A program made the position numbers and the translations under genes. A DNA stretch of 64,000 bases. Origin: Lutjanus erythropterus (taxonomy: Eukaryota > Chordata > Actinopteri > Lutjaniformes > Lutjanidae). The notes below the pieces were generated by a model. The model saw nothing but the letters and a program-made list of their open reading frames with translations, ran no database searches and was not told where the DNA came from. Shown piece by piece: positions 33,823 to 47,200 of the stretch. The stretch spans positions 20,079,221-20,143,220 of the forward strand of contig CM034607.1 in assembly GCA_020091685.1 (NCBI GenBank), written 5' to 3'. How positions within the stretch are numbered: the stretch's first letter is position 1; every line of letters starts with the position of its first letter.

Positions 33823-34230
33823 CCTATCAAGTTAGAGATTTGATGGGGTAGTTTTTTTTAATATTATTTATTCACCCATCATCAAGATAGATTGGTTATT
33901 GCAACCATCAGTAATTTGGTTATTATAATCATCTAATCTTAGTTTGTGCGACTGCTGATTAGAAGTGGCCTAGATTTCAGTGAATAATCAGTCTGATTGG
34001 TTTTGCATGATGATGGCTGTGTAAACTGCGGTGTGCTGATACAAACTGTGCTGATACAAATGCAGTGACTGTAGCTAACTAATTAGAAAGGCTATTTTCA
34101 GAAACGCAGCACAGTCAGAGTTAATGTTTGCCTTTCCGCCTTTCTGGGTCTCTCAGAGAACATTTTATACATGGCTGGTTCCATGTGTGGAAGGCAAGGG
34201 AGACCTAATAGAATATGTCATGTATTCTTG

Positions 34231-34236
34231 AATAAA
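34231..34236 (+). terminator. Poly(A) signal for the 297-residue gene
   Basis: AATAAA lies about 410 bp after the stop codon, followed by TTTATTTGTGATATGGG (T/GT-rich). This gives a plausible compact single-exon transcript ending near 34255. Confidence 0.6.
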
Positions 34237-35561
34237 AGCCTTTATTTGTGATATGGGTTATATTTTTTTTTAATATGAATTTATTCTAAAATGAATACAG
34301 GTGTATTGTTTATAGCTACTAATATTGGAAAAGTGCCAGATCATGCTGAAATTTGTCACAAATTATCTATGGGAGACAAATTTGGAGCGTCTGATTTTGT
34401 TTCTTCTGGTTTGTTTGTATGCCTAGAATGAGTTCATGCACTTACTTAATTTTTACAGCAAATTAGGATTCATAGCCATTGTGCATCAGAACAATCAAAG
34501 AAGAAGAAAGAAGAAATTCAGTGCAGATTACAACCCAAGCCCAAATTAAAATTTAATGGTCAGTGTGTGCCAGCACTCTTTAGTCAATCCCACTGACTTT
34601 TTTTTCCTTTTATTCATTTGATGATTTGTGTTTTAAAAGTCTCAGACAGCATGTTTAATCTCTTGGGGCTCGTGTGAGTAAGAACAGGAATTATTTAAAT
34701 GTAGTCCATGTCTGTCAGAGTAACTACATTTCCAAATGGCTTTTAACAGTCCGTCAGATGAAGAAAATTACGAGTGGGGGCGTTTTTAATCAATGCTCAA
34801 ATCTAACAGCCCTTCATTACGACATTATGAGACAAAAGGAATGGATTTAATGTGGTTTTTGATGTCATGACGTGCGATATGACAATGTGTGGCTGCATAA
34901 TTGGGATTTTACATGACAAGTGCTACTATGATTGCACAAACAGGAGCATCCCTCAGTGTTCGTGTGCAGGGCTCTAACCTATTTTCAACATGCATGCACA
35001 AGCGTGACTCTTTTTTTCCACAGGCTAACAGACTAGGAATAGGGTCACATACAGTATGTGTTCACTGTAGCTCCTTAAGCAGCATCACATTTGACGATAA
35101 GTATAAAGATATCCCTTTAACTCCTCATTGTTAGTGCAAATGTATGCAGACTGTACATTTGTGTTGTTTTCTTCATTTTTGAAGCACTCTCATTCTGTCA
35201 CTGTCATTAATTTTCACATTTCATGGCTTTATTTCTACTCCACTTACATCCTGTTTCTGTAAACACATTTGTAGTGGGCAGTGCATCATGCAAATTATAT
35301 TGTCTAACCGAACACATGCAACAAATTGTTCTATCACTGGAGCATTTTTCAGTTTCTCAGCCTTGTGACTGATTGTTGTAACCATAGGAAAATGGAGCAT
35401 ATTTGCATTGAGGAGCTGGCATGGGGTGTAGAGATAGTTGCTTGGCTTGGCTGGCAGCGCCAGTTACCCTCATCAGTGTAATGAGGAATGCTAGGGGAAA
35501 GAGGAAGGTGAGAAAGAAGAGGGAGGGGGGGAGTATAAGGGATAAACAGGATTTTAAAGGA

Positions 35562-36139
35562 ACAGTTCACCCCCCACAATCAAAAACACATATTTTTCCT
35601 CTAGCCTGTAGTGCTGTTCATCCATCCAGGAGTTATGGGTTGTAGAGATCTGCTTTCTCTTCAGTATAATGGAACTGGTTGGCACTGTTCTTTGTAGTGT
35701 TAGACGTGCCAAAAACTACATTTGAAAAACTCAAGAGCAATGTCTCCTTCGAGAAATCATGAGCCAGTTATTCAAGATAATCCGCAGACCTTGTTGTGAG
35801 CAGTTCCATGTAGCAACTATTTAGTTTCAATTAGAGAGAAAGTAGTTCTGGTAGATTCTACTGCAGAAGGAAAGCAGTTTGATATGAAACTGCTCACAAC
35901 AAGGTCTGTGGATTATCTCGTGTAACTGGGACATGATTTCTGAACAGAGACATTGCTGTTGAGTTTTTCAAATGAGCACCACAAGCTGAGTGCCATCTAG
36001 TCTCATTATATTGGAGAGACAGCAGACATCTCTACGGCTTATATCTCAGACGCTCTCCAACTCCGACTAAAACTATCTAGATGGATAAATAGCAGTACAG
36101 GAAAGAGGAAGAATATGTGCTTTTGTTTTTTGGGGTGAA
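35562..36139. mobile_element. Non-autonomous DNA element, about 578 bp, with an internal hairpin
   Basis: The left end has AAAGGAACAGTTCACCCC and, about 15 bases on, CACATATTTTTCCT. The inverted right end has CAGTTCACCCC and then CACATATTCTTCCT. Inside, about 35760-35945 forms a second inverted repeat around 'tgctcacaacaaggtctgtggattat'. That core recurs at 2325-2498. Confidence 0.72.
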
Positions 36140-37320
36140 CTGAACACAATGGCCTGTTTGAGGGCAGTAAGCTGGAAATGTCAACCAATAATTTAAGACA
36201 ATTCAAGGCCATTTTCTTTTTCATTTCAACAAGTAACTTACGAATTCTGTTGCACTGATACTGAAAACACCATCAACATGAAGGTGCTATCCATGTTGTG
36301 AGTGTTTCACACGTATCCTGCTAACAGTTTATGAATTTCAAGTATTGAATGCTACCTGTGAGAGCTTCGTGCAGCCTGCGGCACACTTTATATCTGGCCT
36401 ATAGCAACATGTGGAAGATGGGAAAACAGGAGGAGGGGATGAAAAAGGCAACGTGCGCATATGTGAAAAGGATGACGAAAAGGCAAGAAATTAGTCTCCT
36501 CTGTTGTGAATGAGGAGTTTCATCCCCAAAAGCTACAAAACTGGCAATCCATCATCATTAATGACTGCCTCATTAAGCTAATGATACATGTAGCACTGAC
36601 GATGACACAGTCTTGTTGGGAGTATTCAATGATAACTCGATTCCTCTTGGATAAAGCACAATTATATACTGGATGTATGACTGCTCATCTCTGAGTCATT
36701 ATAAACTATTGAAATGAGAGAAAATAGGGTCTACATTAATAATAAGTAACCACAGTCCTGCTTCTTAAGATTACTTTAATAACTTTATGCGATTTATGCA
36801 TCTGATATGCGAATTCAGTCAAGCGATTATTAGTTACGTACCAGATCCATTGTCACAAGGTAATTAACTTTTAAGTTATGTGCAGTGCAAGTCACATTCA
36901 TTTCTATGGAGAAATACATCTGCATTTGAGCTTTTCCAAAAATGTAGGAAGAAACTAGTTTTTGAAACACCACAGAGTGGTACAAGCTCCTGAAAGCCCT
37001 GAACATTCAACAACTTAAAATGATCTGATGTTAGAGTAGGGAATTGTGTTGGACAGGATCCTAGATTTAATAGGTAATGAAATTAGATTTGATGGGGATT
37101 TTTTTTTTTGGTTTGGCACAGCTGCAAAAGTCATAAAACACTCAGATATGTGTATTTTATATTCTTTATATATAACCAGTAATATCAATTAGGATAACAG
37201 GTTTGATTGAGGGGTTTGCTTCATATTTGCAGCAATTGTTTGTTGTTTTTGCAATATGTGAACTGTAAAACAAGTCAATTCAAAGAGCAGAAGTCAGATA
37301 TATGAGCTCAGTAACATCAC

Positions 37321-37600
37321 CATTTAAAGGAATAGTTTTATAGTTTAACAGTGGTCAACAGACCCCCACTCTGGAGAAGCAAAGAGGAATACCAACATAG
37401 AAGTTAAGCAATATATTGCTAGTGACAGGATCGGCAACAAAATGTATTTTAGCCATTTAAAAAAGGTCCACCTAAAAAAAAAATCTGTATTAACCAGTGG
37501 CTGCTTTGGAGTGTAAGGACCCCTGTCTATAAGCAGAGAGGAGTTTTTACAGTCTCCAACTGTTTGCCATCAGTTTTACTTCTGAACATAAAGTTGGGTT
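37321..37600. repeat. Interspersed repeat shared with 60.6-61.1 kb (inverted)
   Basis: It contains 'gcaatatattgct', 'atgtattttagccatttaaaa' and 'tctggagaagcaaagaggaatacc'. The same blocks occur in altered order and orientation near 60660-60960 ('tggagaagcagagaggagtacc', 'tttaaatggctaaagtacat'). This indicates a dispersed non-coding family. Confidence 0.55.
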
Positions 37601-38309
37601 TTTTTTTATGACTTTGTCTTTGGCTGGCTACACTAGAAACTATCACCAACCTGACCTCCTCTGGCAGGAAGTGCTGGAGACTTAAATGACACCATCATAC
37701 TCTGGCAATTGTCAAGTGCTCCTCGTCTGTCTTCAAGAGAGGGACACAGAACGGCAAGTTCTTCTTTTCCAGTTCAGCTCTCAGTCATGCAAGTGTGTTT
37801 GTAAACTGTGCTGGAAGGAACCGTCCCCAAAGATAGTTACATAACGGTGTGATGGGCTGCAAATCCCGGCAGAGGACACGCGTTCCAGTCGCCAAAGGAC
37901 AAATGTGACTTCATGGAATTTTGAGGTCTTAGGAGGCTTGCCAGACAGTAATTGCCTTATCTCCTTGGCCTTTTAGTTATATTCTATTAGATTTAAAGCT
38001 TTTTAGAAAAGCCATTATGCTCTATCCCCCAAATGTAAGCCCACTGCTGCTTTGCTCTCTTAGATTATCTGATGACCAGTGTCTTAAAATATAATGGGAA
38101 AGCAAAGCCTGTCCACAGTCTTAAAATACTTAACATACTGAAAATATTTGCCTTGTCTTCTGCTGAGATCTTAACATCTTTAGGAATGAAGAATGAGAAC
38201 TGAGCATGGCTGTCCCTCTTGACAGCCTTCAAGTAAATTAGATAGGAAGGATTAGAGTATATCGATGAGTTGTTTGTTTTGGGAGTCATGACTGTGACTC
38301 ATCAGATTG

Positions 38310-38500
38310 CACTGTCACCTCACAGTAACTAGGTCTCAAGTTCAGTTTCCAGCCAAAGTCTTGTTTGCGTAGAGTTTGTGTTCATATGGGTTTGCGGTCC
38401 CTGACATTCAAGTCAGATGGGGTAGAGACTCTAATCTATTGCACACTGTGTGACTGCAAGTATATTTGTGTAAGGCCTGTGATGGATGAGTTATTGCTCG
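38310..38500 (+). repeat. Degenerate SINE/L2-like element
   Basis: 'Cactgtcacctcacagtaac' and 'aggtctcaagttcagtttcc' are followed by 'agagtttgtgttcatatggg' and 'ggcctgtgatgga'. This follows the block order of a fish element in which 'cacctcacagcaag...gggttcgaatcc' precedes 'gtttgcatgttctccc'. Strongly decayed. Confidence 0.5.
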
Positions 38501-40889
38501 CTCTGGTTGTTTCCCTTTTACTATCCAATTTGTGCTGGGTTAGGTTTTACCAGCTTTAATACTGTTGTAGTTTCTGCCTCCGCATCTGAATCTGACGATA
38601 ATTTCAGACCAAAGTAAGTCAAATATTGTGGTTAAAAAGCATGATGTTATCTTTCTGCTAACACACTGGATTACAACATCTGGCCATCAGCACAGAGAGA
38701 GGGGTGCTGCCCTCTGTTGTTGCTGCAACCCTGGCCAGTGGAATACAGCTGTGTATCAACTTAGAGGCAGCTAACTGACATTGTACATCAATAAAATATT
38801 AATAATTTGCTTAACCAACAAGTATGTCCGGTGCCAAATACTGAGGGTAGCAACATTTGATTGTTTAACTGACTAATCATGCACATGCCCACTTATTGCC
38901 ATTATCAGGTACATGTCCACATCCCTACTGCATTTTCAGATGAGGTTAACAACATGGAAGAAACAAAAAATGATAACCTAGTACATGTAAGGAGGATATT
39001 GACAGAATGAAGACAGTTTTGCTTCATCTATGTATCTGCATGCATGTTTTTTCACTTATATAAGTGTGGGTATCCAGTGCAATGTTTGTATCCTGCAGCT
39101 TAATGTAAATAGATTTGGCTAGATACATAGTCAGCAGATAATTTCCCGTTTGCACCGGTGTATACATTTTTAAACAAGGAAAAATGTTTCATTTTGTCAG
39201 TAACTGGAGGTTAATCCCATTCATCACAGCTCACTTTGCTTCCGTTATGTATTATACATGTACTTTATCATTTGCATGTGTGTGTGGTACAAAGCGTGGA
39301 GATGGGACTCCAGCTCAGGTGTGAGGCTGCTGAAGTAAAATAATGCCAACAGTGGCACAGAGGGGCAAAGGGGACACTTGGCAAGTTGAACGCTTGACTC
39401 AGGATGATGAATTGGGAGTTGGGAGTCGATGGTGTGTGTGTGTTTTTCGTGTGTGGTGTGTGTCTGGGGAAGGACAAAGAAGAGTGTGATAGATTATTCC
39501 AGGGGGGCATTTGAGATGACGGCCAAGATTAGTCAGCCCTGGACACACATTCACGTGCGCACTCTCACCAACAGGCTTTGCAGATGGCCAAATGTACTCT
39601 GGTAATGTTACTGGCTGTTTGGGATTCTTATGAGATGTGTTTGTCCTTGTGGGCTCATAGTCTGCTGCATGCTGACTCTACAGTAGTGTGTTTGTGTGCG
39701 TGCACATGCATACATGTGCATGGAATACCAAGGTGGCATTATGCTACAGCACAGAGCTGCTTGACTGTGTGATAGATTGCTATCATGAGACTCCTCAGTA
39801 TTCCCTCCTCTTGTCACACACAGACATAAACTCTCCTGTGACACCATGCTAGTAGTGTAAACTGCACACAGGCATTTCTGATTGTGTCTCTGTGCTTTCC
39901 ATATAGTGCTCGGAAGACGCAGAGTATTGGTTGCTTGGTTAACATTACCAAGCTCAAAACCGTACCAGACTTTGCTGCTGTGAGGGGTGGGCATGGCTAA
40001 TTTTCACTAAAAAAATTCCATTAATAATGCCCTTCTTCCATCCTCAACCATAAAATCCAGAAAGCCTTAAGCAACTGAATTTGCTGTGTAGTAAGAAATT
40101 TAATTTCTCCTCTCATCTGAGAGGCTTCATCATACTTTCTTCCCCAGAACTAATAAAACCTTTTAGATGAGCAATGATATATTCCATGGCTTAGATGACA
40201 AAGACCCTTTTAATTTTCACTTCCAAATAAATTGGTAATAGAGATGAATGGAACTTGCTTAAGACCTGTCTGCTTGTCTGGTTGGCCCAATTAACTTCTT
40301 TTAAAAATCTGGAATAACTTTTCACGTTTGCTTTTGTCATCTTGCTTTTTATTGGCATTATTGGTACCCACTTCTTGTATCTAGAAGAGTCTAGTGTCAC
40401 TAAAATACAAACACAGTAGGGCTATATGATTGATTTAAAGCAGCTATAATCAATTTTTATTATAATAAGAACGTATCAAATTACAGTGCAATGTGAGACA
40501 GGTTTCTCATACTGATGAACCTGCAGCTCCCTTCACCTTCACAGAGCTTTATAGTGAGTTTCACCTCGGTGCTTATTTGTCCAAGCCACAACTTTACTGT
40601 TTGGTTCATTCTCGCTGCCTTATGGTGTCATTTTCAGCTCCAACAGACTGTTTTTACTGTGAAAAAAAACATTGCTAAAATCCCATTGAACACTGCCTGC
40701 CCAGCAAGAAATGGTAGATTTACTGTATATCTGGTGAACATTTCTTCCAACCTGCACTCTGGGAGCTCTGCCTCTGATTGGCTGGTACTCATTGCCTCCT
40801 TTAGTCATAGAGGCTGTTTTACACAGATATGAACACAGGTGTGCCTTGAGATTTTAATAAGTGTAAATAAGTGTAAAAGGCTATACAAG

Positions 40890-41045
40890 CAGTAGTGTAA
40901 AGTATTTAAGTACATTTACTCAAGTACTTGAACAGTTTTGAAGTACTTGAGTATTTACTTTTTTTGCTACTTTATACTTATCTACTATACATTTGGGGGA
41001 AATACTGTCCTTTTTACTTTATGTTTATGTACCAGCTGTAGTTAC
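40890..41045. repeat. Teleost 'aagtacttgagtatttac' repeat
   Basis: 'Tttaagtacatttactcaag' is followed by 'gaagtacttgagtatttac' and 'tgctactttatacttatcta'. This is the same broad family as at 5228-5440, seen in the other orientation. Confidence 0.6.
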
Positions 41046-41094
41046 TACTCATCAAATATTTCATAATGGAAAAAATATACACTTATAAAGTTCG

Positions 41095-41405
41095 GTTTAT
41101 CACTTTTCAACCTTTTTGGTTTTTGGCCTCTTGCAAAAATAGCAATTTCTGGTTGTGGGCCCCTGGTCACATTTCAGTGGTCTGAGTTTTTAGCGGTTCT
41201 ATCAAAGAGACATGTCTCCTCTAAACTTACCACATGGTTTCATTTGAATAAAGGCCTAGTTCAAGGCCCAAAGACGTCAAATTATATGTCATATTTAACA
41301 TGCAAATTTGTGTAGCAGGGCCTTTTTTCTTCTTTCTTACCACATGAATCATTTCATGAACCTTTAGATTCATGTTGTGACCCTGAGGTTGGGAACCACA
41401 ACATG
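41095..41405. repeat. Old hAT-like fragment ending in 'ggttgggaaccac'
   Basis: The left part 'cttttcaacctttttggttt' and the right part 'gaccctgaggttgggaacca' resemble the inverted ends of hAT-type repeats. Target duplications are not visible, so the boundaries are approximate. Confidence 0.4.
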
Positions 41406-41915
41406 CCTAACTGTATATGATGCAGTTTTAACTAAATCAATCCAACCCAAACCACATGATAAGATCCATTAAAATCTAGTGTTTTAACTCATTTCTCTGT
41501 TAACATTCATAAAGTATTTTGCGGACTTGATGATTGCTCTCCTTGAGTTCTCTCTAGTGCTGTAGTTGTTGTCAGTGTAATAGTGTTAAATCATCTTGAC
41601 TCAAGATTTCAGTCGAATACCTAAATTTTTAAACACGTCCTCTCATTGACGGGTTGATCTACTCCAAGGTCTAAACTTTAATCAGCGGAGGGCAGGATTT
41701 AGCTGCTATATGAAAGGTATCAGCTGCAGTAAAAGCTTCGGACTCGGGAATCACTTCATATTATGTTCAGCTGAAAAATGATCATCTACAGTTGACAGTC
41801 AAAGAAATAGTGGAAATTGAGGAAGTGCTGATAATGGATAAAAGTAATAAGCAACTAAATGGATCAGTATGGAAACTACTGACCACAGAGATAGATAAAA
41901 TGTAAAGAGTTATTC

Positions 41916-42157
41916 TTAAAAGAATAGTTCATTCAAAAATGAAAATTCAGTCGTTATCTGCTCACTTTCATGCTGATTGAGGGTCATGTGTGTTTTGTTA
42001 GTCTGCTAAACACAGCTGGAGGTTCACAGTGTTGCAGAATCTCCCAAACAAGTGAATGGTGACCAGTTTTCAAACGTAAAAAAGCAACCTTCAGTTGGCG
42101 TGAGAGTGAGTAGATAATCATCTGAATTTTCATTTTTGGGTGAACTGTTCCTTTAAA
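41916..42157. mobile_element. MITE with 'AGTTCACCCAAAAATGAAAATTC' type ends, about 242 bp
   Basis: The left arm 41916-41951 and the inverted right arm 42122-42157 agree over about 36 bases with a few mismatches (TTCATTCAAAAATGAAAATTC versus TTCACCCAAAAATGAAAATTC). This end sequence is one of the most familiar in fish genomes. The element is non-coding. Confidence 0.8.
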
Positions 42158-44217
42158 ACTACTCTCACTCATTCTAATGGTTAAAGTGTTTTCCCCCCCA
42201 GTTTAACTGAATAAAAGTCACTGAAATTCATACTTAAGTCGTTTTAGTAATGTTTAATTCAGAATGTCTCTACAAACAACTGGAAGCTTAAGCTGCTCTG
42301 ATGTGAGAAATTTCATCTTAAATACCAGTCATTGATCTGAGTCTGTCATTACGGTCAAAAGAAAATAAGTGTAGCCAAATATAGTTTATGGAGGGAACCT
42401 TTAAAGTCTTTAAAACACCACCGTGAAACTTTCAGTTTGTATCATGTGGGTGAGCAGCTTTAATTTTGAAGAGCTCACACACCCTTTTAATATAATGCAG
42501 AAAGTTTCATGGACTTTTATGGAAAAGTCTACGTTAAGCTTTTGCTGAAGATGAGAAATCTTAACTCTTTCAGTAATACTTAAAGAGACTCTCACTGTTA
42601 TATAATGTAAAGAGGGCACAGTCGACCTTTCTTAATTCAGTGGTCAAAAACCCCTGTACGAGTCGTATTTTATGGTTCAGTGTGACATGAGTCAAGCCGT
42701 GTCGATCGATACTGGTTAGTATCTCAAAGAAGCCTTTCTGGAAGAGACTGAGTACCATTTACATTGATGTGCTTGGGTGATCATTTACAGGGGTTGCTTT
42801 CAGGTCGTAGCCACAGGTTTCTTAGAAATGCCTCAAGAGGTTTTCCAGTTTCACAGGAAGTGGTAGTGAAAAATCATCCGTGTTACACTGTGATATTGCA
42901 CATTCTGGAAGGGAAATGCCTCGCTAGACATTACTGAACCTTTGCACAAATGTTCCAAAATGCATGAAAGACAATAAGCGCCTTGTTTTAAGGCTCGACT
43001 AATCTCGAGAAGTTTTTTCAGTTGAGAACTAATCTGATAGAAATTTGCTGTCATAGCAACCCTTGCAGTGAGTTGGACATTTTTAATTTTCTGCGGTTCA
43101 TCATTCATAACACACCGTTGTTGATTACAGTCTCTCCTTAGGTATGTGTCTAACTTTCCCTCAATTTTCCTCACATAAACTACACAGTCATAACATGAAA
43201 TTCTGTAATTTGTTGAACTCTGGTCAGGTCACACTGAGGGAAAGAGGTAAATACAGGACATTATTTGTAAAGTGCCTTATTTCTGACATTATACAGACAC
43301 TTGGATACATTTCTCATGTGGCTACAGCAGTTTCAGACCTAACCTATTTCACTAGTTTTCAATTTTTCATCAGTTGATCAAGACAGAAAAGAGGTAAAAA
43401 AAAAAAAAAGATAATTTGTAAAGTGAATGGTTGCAGATTATACAAAAACACAAATAAGGGTCAATGTTCTGTGCTTTTTCTTGTTTTTGATTGTAAGTTT
43501 TGAGAACATGGCATCAGTTTGCTCACTGTACGCTCCTTGTTGGGTTTTATCTTTCAGAAAAACAAAAGCTTTGTCTAGGCCTGTGGATCAGTTTAACTCC
43601 CATATAGAAACAATGGCTGTGTCCCAAAGTCCATATTAACATGCTATTTAGTGCACTGAAACAGTATGTGATTTTTTTCTGATATCAAAGTATGGAAGTA
43701 ATGTGCGAGGTGCACTCTACTTCCAGGGAAATAGTATAGTATGCCAACACTGGGCACTATGCTGGCAGTAAATCCCACAATGCAATTGTGATTGTTATAT
43801 TCAAGGATCCAAGGACGTTTATTATTGTTATACAATACATAGCTGTAGTTCCTCCATAATACACACAAAATACAATATAGATACAGGTGGTTAATTAAAT
43901 TCAGAATGGGTGAAAATCTAAAATAAAATAATTACATATATACATACACATACACAGGTCGAATGTAAACAGCAGTAAGAAGATGGTGAAGATGGTCGAC
44001 ATCTTCTCGTTAAAAGTTTAATATCTGGGAAACATTGTCCATCAACTGTGACTGTGTCTGAGCACAAAGCATCATGGATGTGAAAACACAGAGTCTGCCC
44101 CCTGCAGGAGATCCGTCCCTCCGGTCCAGCTGCCCCATGTAGGGTGTTGTGGAGCAGGTCTGTCTGTGTGGGCACAACAGTCTCTGGTTTTCAGTTGCTT
44201 GGCCAGTCTCATTTCGT

Positions 44218-44248
44218 CTGTCCCAGCTGTCCCAGCTGTCCCAGCTGT
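44218..44248 (+). repeat. 9-bp tandem repeat (CTGTCCCAG)
   Basis: Three exact copies and a partial fourth. On the minus strand it reads as repeated Ala-Gly-Thr, which creates a misleading ORF. Confidence 0.9.
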
Positions 44249-47200
44249 AGCATAGATCTCATCCACTTCATCCAAATCCCCATGCTTCATTTTCTCTTGC
44301 CTATGATCGTATTTCTGTTAGATGATGGATGATGGATGTTTCAGCAAGAATTTTGTGGTAGCTGCTTTAATTTTCATGTTGGACTCCAAAACTGACTCCA
44401 AAGTGCTGTCTTTATGTCTCTAGTAAACAAGCTATGTAATAAGGCTGTATTGCGCAAAAGGACAGAGCTGTCTTGTCAAGGCAGAGGAATGATAATATTT
44501 GTTTTGTTTAGTGTCCTTAGGTTATTCAATTATTTCTCCTCTGAGAGGATAAGTGAGGCTGTTAGTATCAGAGAGAAGGCTGATCTTTGTGTGATGACCT
44601 TTCAGGCTGTGGAAAGTGGAGCAGGATCAGATGGTGAGCTATGCAGGCGAAGACAAGTCTTAGCTGAAGATGAACAAAAGTTACACAGAAATAAGAATGA
44701 TTCTGATGTGTATTTTATACTAAAATAGCTTAAGTATGCCCTTCTGTCCCTGGTAAGAGCAGTTTATTTTGATGGTTTGTGTTTATGAATCATTCCAACA
44801 TTTCAGTGACACATTTCAAACATCCAGATATGTTTCACGTTGTATAAACCTCTTCAAATATATAACAGTGCCTTTACAACTAAAATATAGTTGCAGTTAT
44901 TAAATACAGCAAATATCTGATTTATCTGTCCATCCTTGCACCAAGTTAATTTAATAAGTTAGTTAATTAAGTCATAGAACAAACAGTGTTATCCACAGAA
45001 CAGTAGCACATTAAATTTATATACGTTTCCTAAGATTTTCTTGAGTCAGTTATTTTAAAGAGTTGGTAGAACGGGAAACAGGAACAAGCATGTCTTCTAA
45101 CAAGCTGCAGCGTCTTTTCACTAATCACTTCTCTTCAAAAGTCACTGAAATGCTGAGCCTTTACTTTGAACAATAAGTTAGCAGTTTGAGAAGACTTCAG
45201 AAGTCACCAAACTCCTCAATACATAGAAGAAAGTTAGGTACACGGCAGTGTGAACTGAGGATGCTTCCAATTTCAACTCTTCATTAGTATGAAATCTTAA
45301 ATCAAAGTTACACAGGCTCACTCTAATTAATTTTAGCAGAAGAGAAGACACCCATGAAATATTTGAAAAATGAGGCACAGTACTTTGTAACAAATGTTCC
45401 CTATTAGGAGGCAAAAGAAGGCCTTAGTTGTCTGCTTGTATGGGGTTTCAGGAGTTTTCAGTGTGCCTTTATTGCCTCAGGGATAACAGGAGGTTACAGT
45501 TGGTTATGTGTGAAGAATCACAAGGTCGATACAGCCCAGTTCTGAGCTGCAGACACTGTTCATCTTAACCCTACCTCTTCCAGACAAGAGGCTCATATTC
45601 TTCTATAGGTTCTCAAGCACTGACATAACATCTGCATGTCTGTGCTGCTGCTTGCCTCTTCGTGCTCATGTTTGCTGTGTGTGTTCCTCCATCACTGCTG
45701 AATTCAGCCGGGGCTTCTTTAGACACGTTAACATCTGCCCCACTGTACTCATTCTGCATGCCTCAGTGAACAGTGCATAGTTCAAAGTATGTTACATGCA
45801 CAGCCCCAGGGAGACTCTGGCATCCAAGCTGAGCACTTTGAATAGCAGCCATAAATACATCATCACAATGAGAAGCTTTCTTTTAGTGAGATGTATGGGC
45901 TAAATAATGTTCACTGTCAATTCTCCGTAATACCACTCTAAGTAATAATTATTCTGTTTACAAGACTTGAACACACGTTTCATCTGATTACATAAGGAGA
46001 ATCGTGACTTTGAAATTGTGCAAGAGGGGGTGGTTATTATATTTAGCTATACACAGTTGTGTAATGCCTTGTCTTCTTCATTAGGACACCAAGAATCAAA
46101 TGACAGAGGAGGACCGGAGTGATGGAACATGTGGATGTCCTCGAGTGAGGAGAGGAAAAAGCCCAGATGGGGCCAAATGACCTGGCAGGCGTAATTTGGG
46201 CTGCCTTCCGCAAGGACATGGCCAACAGAGGTGCAGTCCTCAGAGAACCGGACAGGACCAGTCAAGTACGTTTATCCTGCACTTTACAGTATGTAATGTA
46301 TATCCCAAATGAGTAGACTTCAAATCCATGATATATTTACTATTTACCAAAAATGCATCTTTGTAATTTTTTTTCTCAACTGGACAAAATAACAAGAACA
46401 TCCCTCCAGTTAACTACCATTACAAAAACTTGATGATGCACAATGGATTTGTTGATTGCGGCATTATTTTTAGTTGCAACCAGCAGCTCTGTAAGTCGCT
46501 CTGTCGGTCGGTCTGCAAAATAACTTACTGGCTGACAGAGGGCATAAGAATGAGAGCAGAACACCACAAAAAGGAGTTTCAAATGGATTCACAGACACAC
46601 AAGATTTTTCCCAAAGGTTGACCATGAGCCAAAGGACAGCTGATTAAATGGATTCATGTACCATGGCCAAAATCATGAACTGTTTGTTGTAGAGTCTTGT
46701 TAGAGGCATCGTTGCTCTCAGCAGAGTTCCCTTATCATTAATGACTTGTGCCCCACCCCCTACACTTTGGCCACACCCCTTCATAACTCATTTCCAGTTT
46801 GTTTTAGACACTTGTGGGAGTCATTGGACTGAGCAGACAGAATTTTCATTGGCACTGGCTTGCCTCAATCCCTGTACTTTAGTCATGTCCCCTTTCAGAA
46901 CCAATACACTGTTTGTCATAGAACCTCGCTGCAGGCGTCTTGGCAGAGAGCTCCTTTTTCCATTGATGTGGCTTAATCCCAGTCTTTAGACTTAAACCAT
47001 AGAGGTCAAGTGGTTGTGTGTGTGTGCATGCAGGTGTGGATGCATGTACGTACGTATATATTCCTTTCTACAGAGGTTGCCAATGTTGCACTCCATGTAT
47101 CCCAGAATGGACAAACTGGCTCTAGATACAGCCTTTTGCATTTTGCAGTCACCATTGGTTCTTCTGCAGGTTTGGAATGTGAGAGTGACACGAGGTGTTA

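Noticed and set aside
44072-44290. Minus-strand ORF with repeated Ala-Gly-Thr
   Set aside because: The repeat comes from the 9-bp tandem repeat CTGTCCCAG; no other support.
46043-46265. Pair of minus-strand ORFs that looked exon-like (GC-richer, WPHLGFFL)
   Set aside because: Two frames are open equally over the same bases, with no good splice pair and no known domain; possibly an old repeat or transcript fragment.
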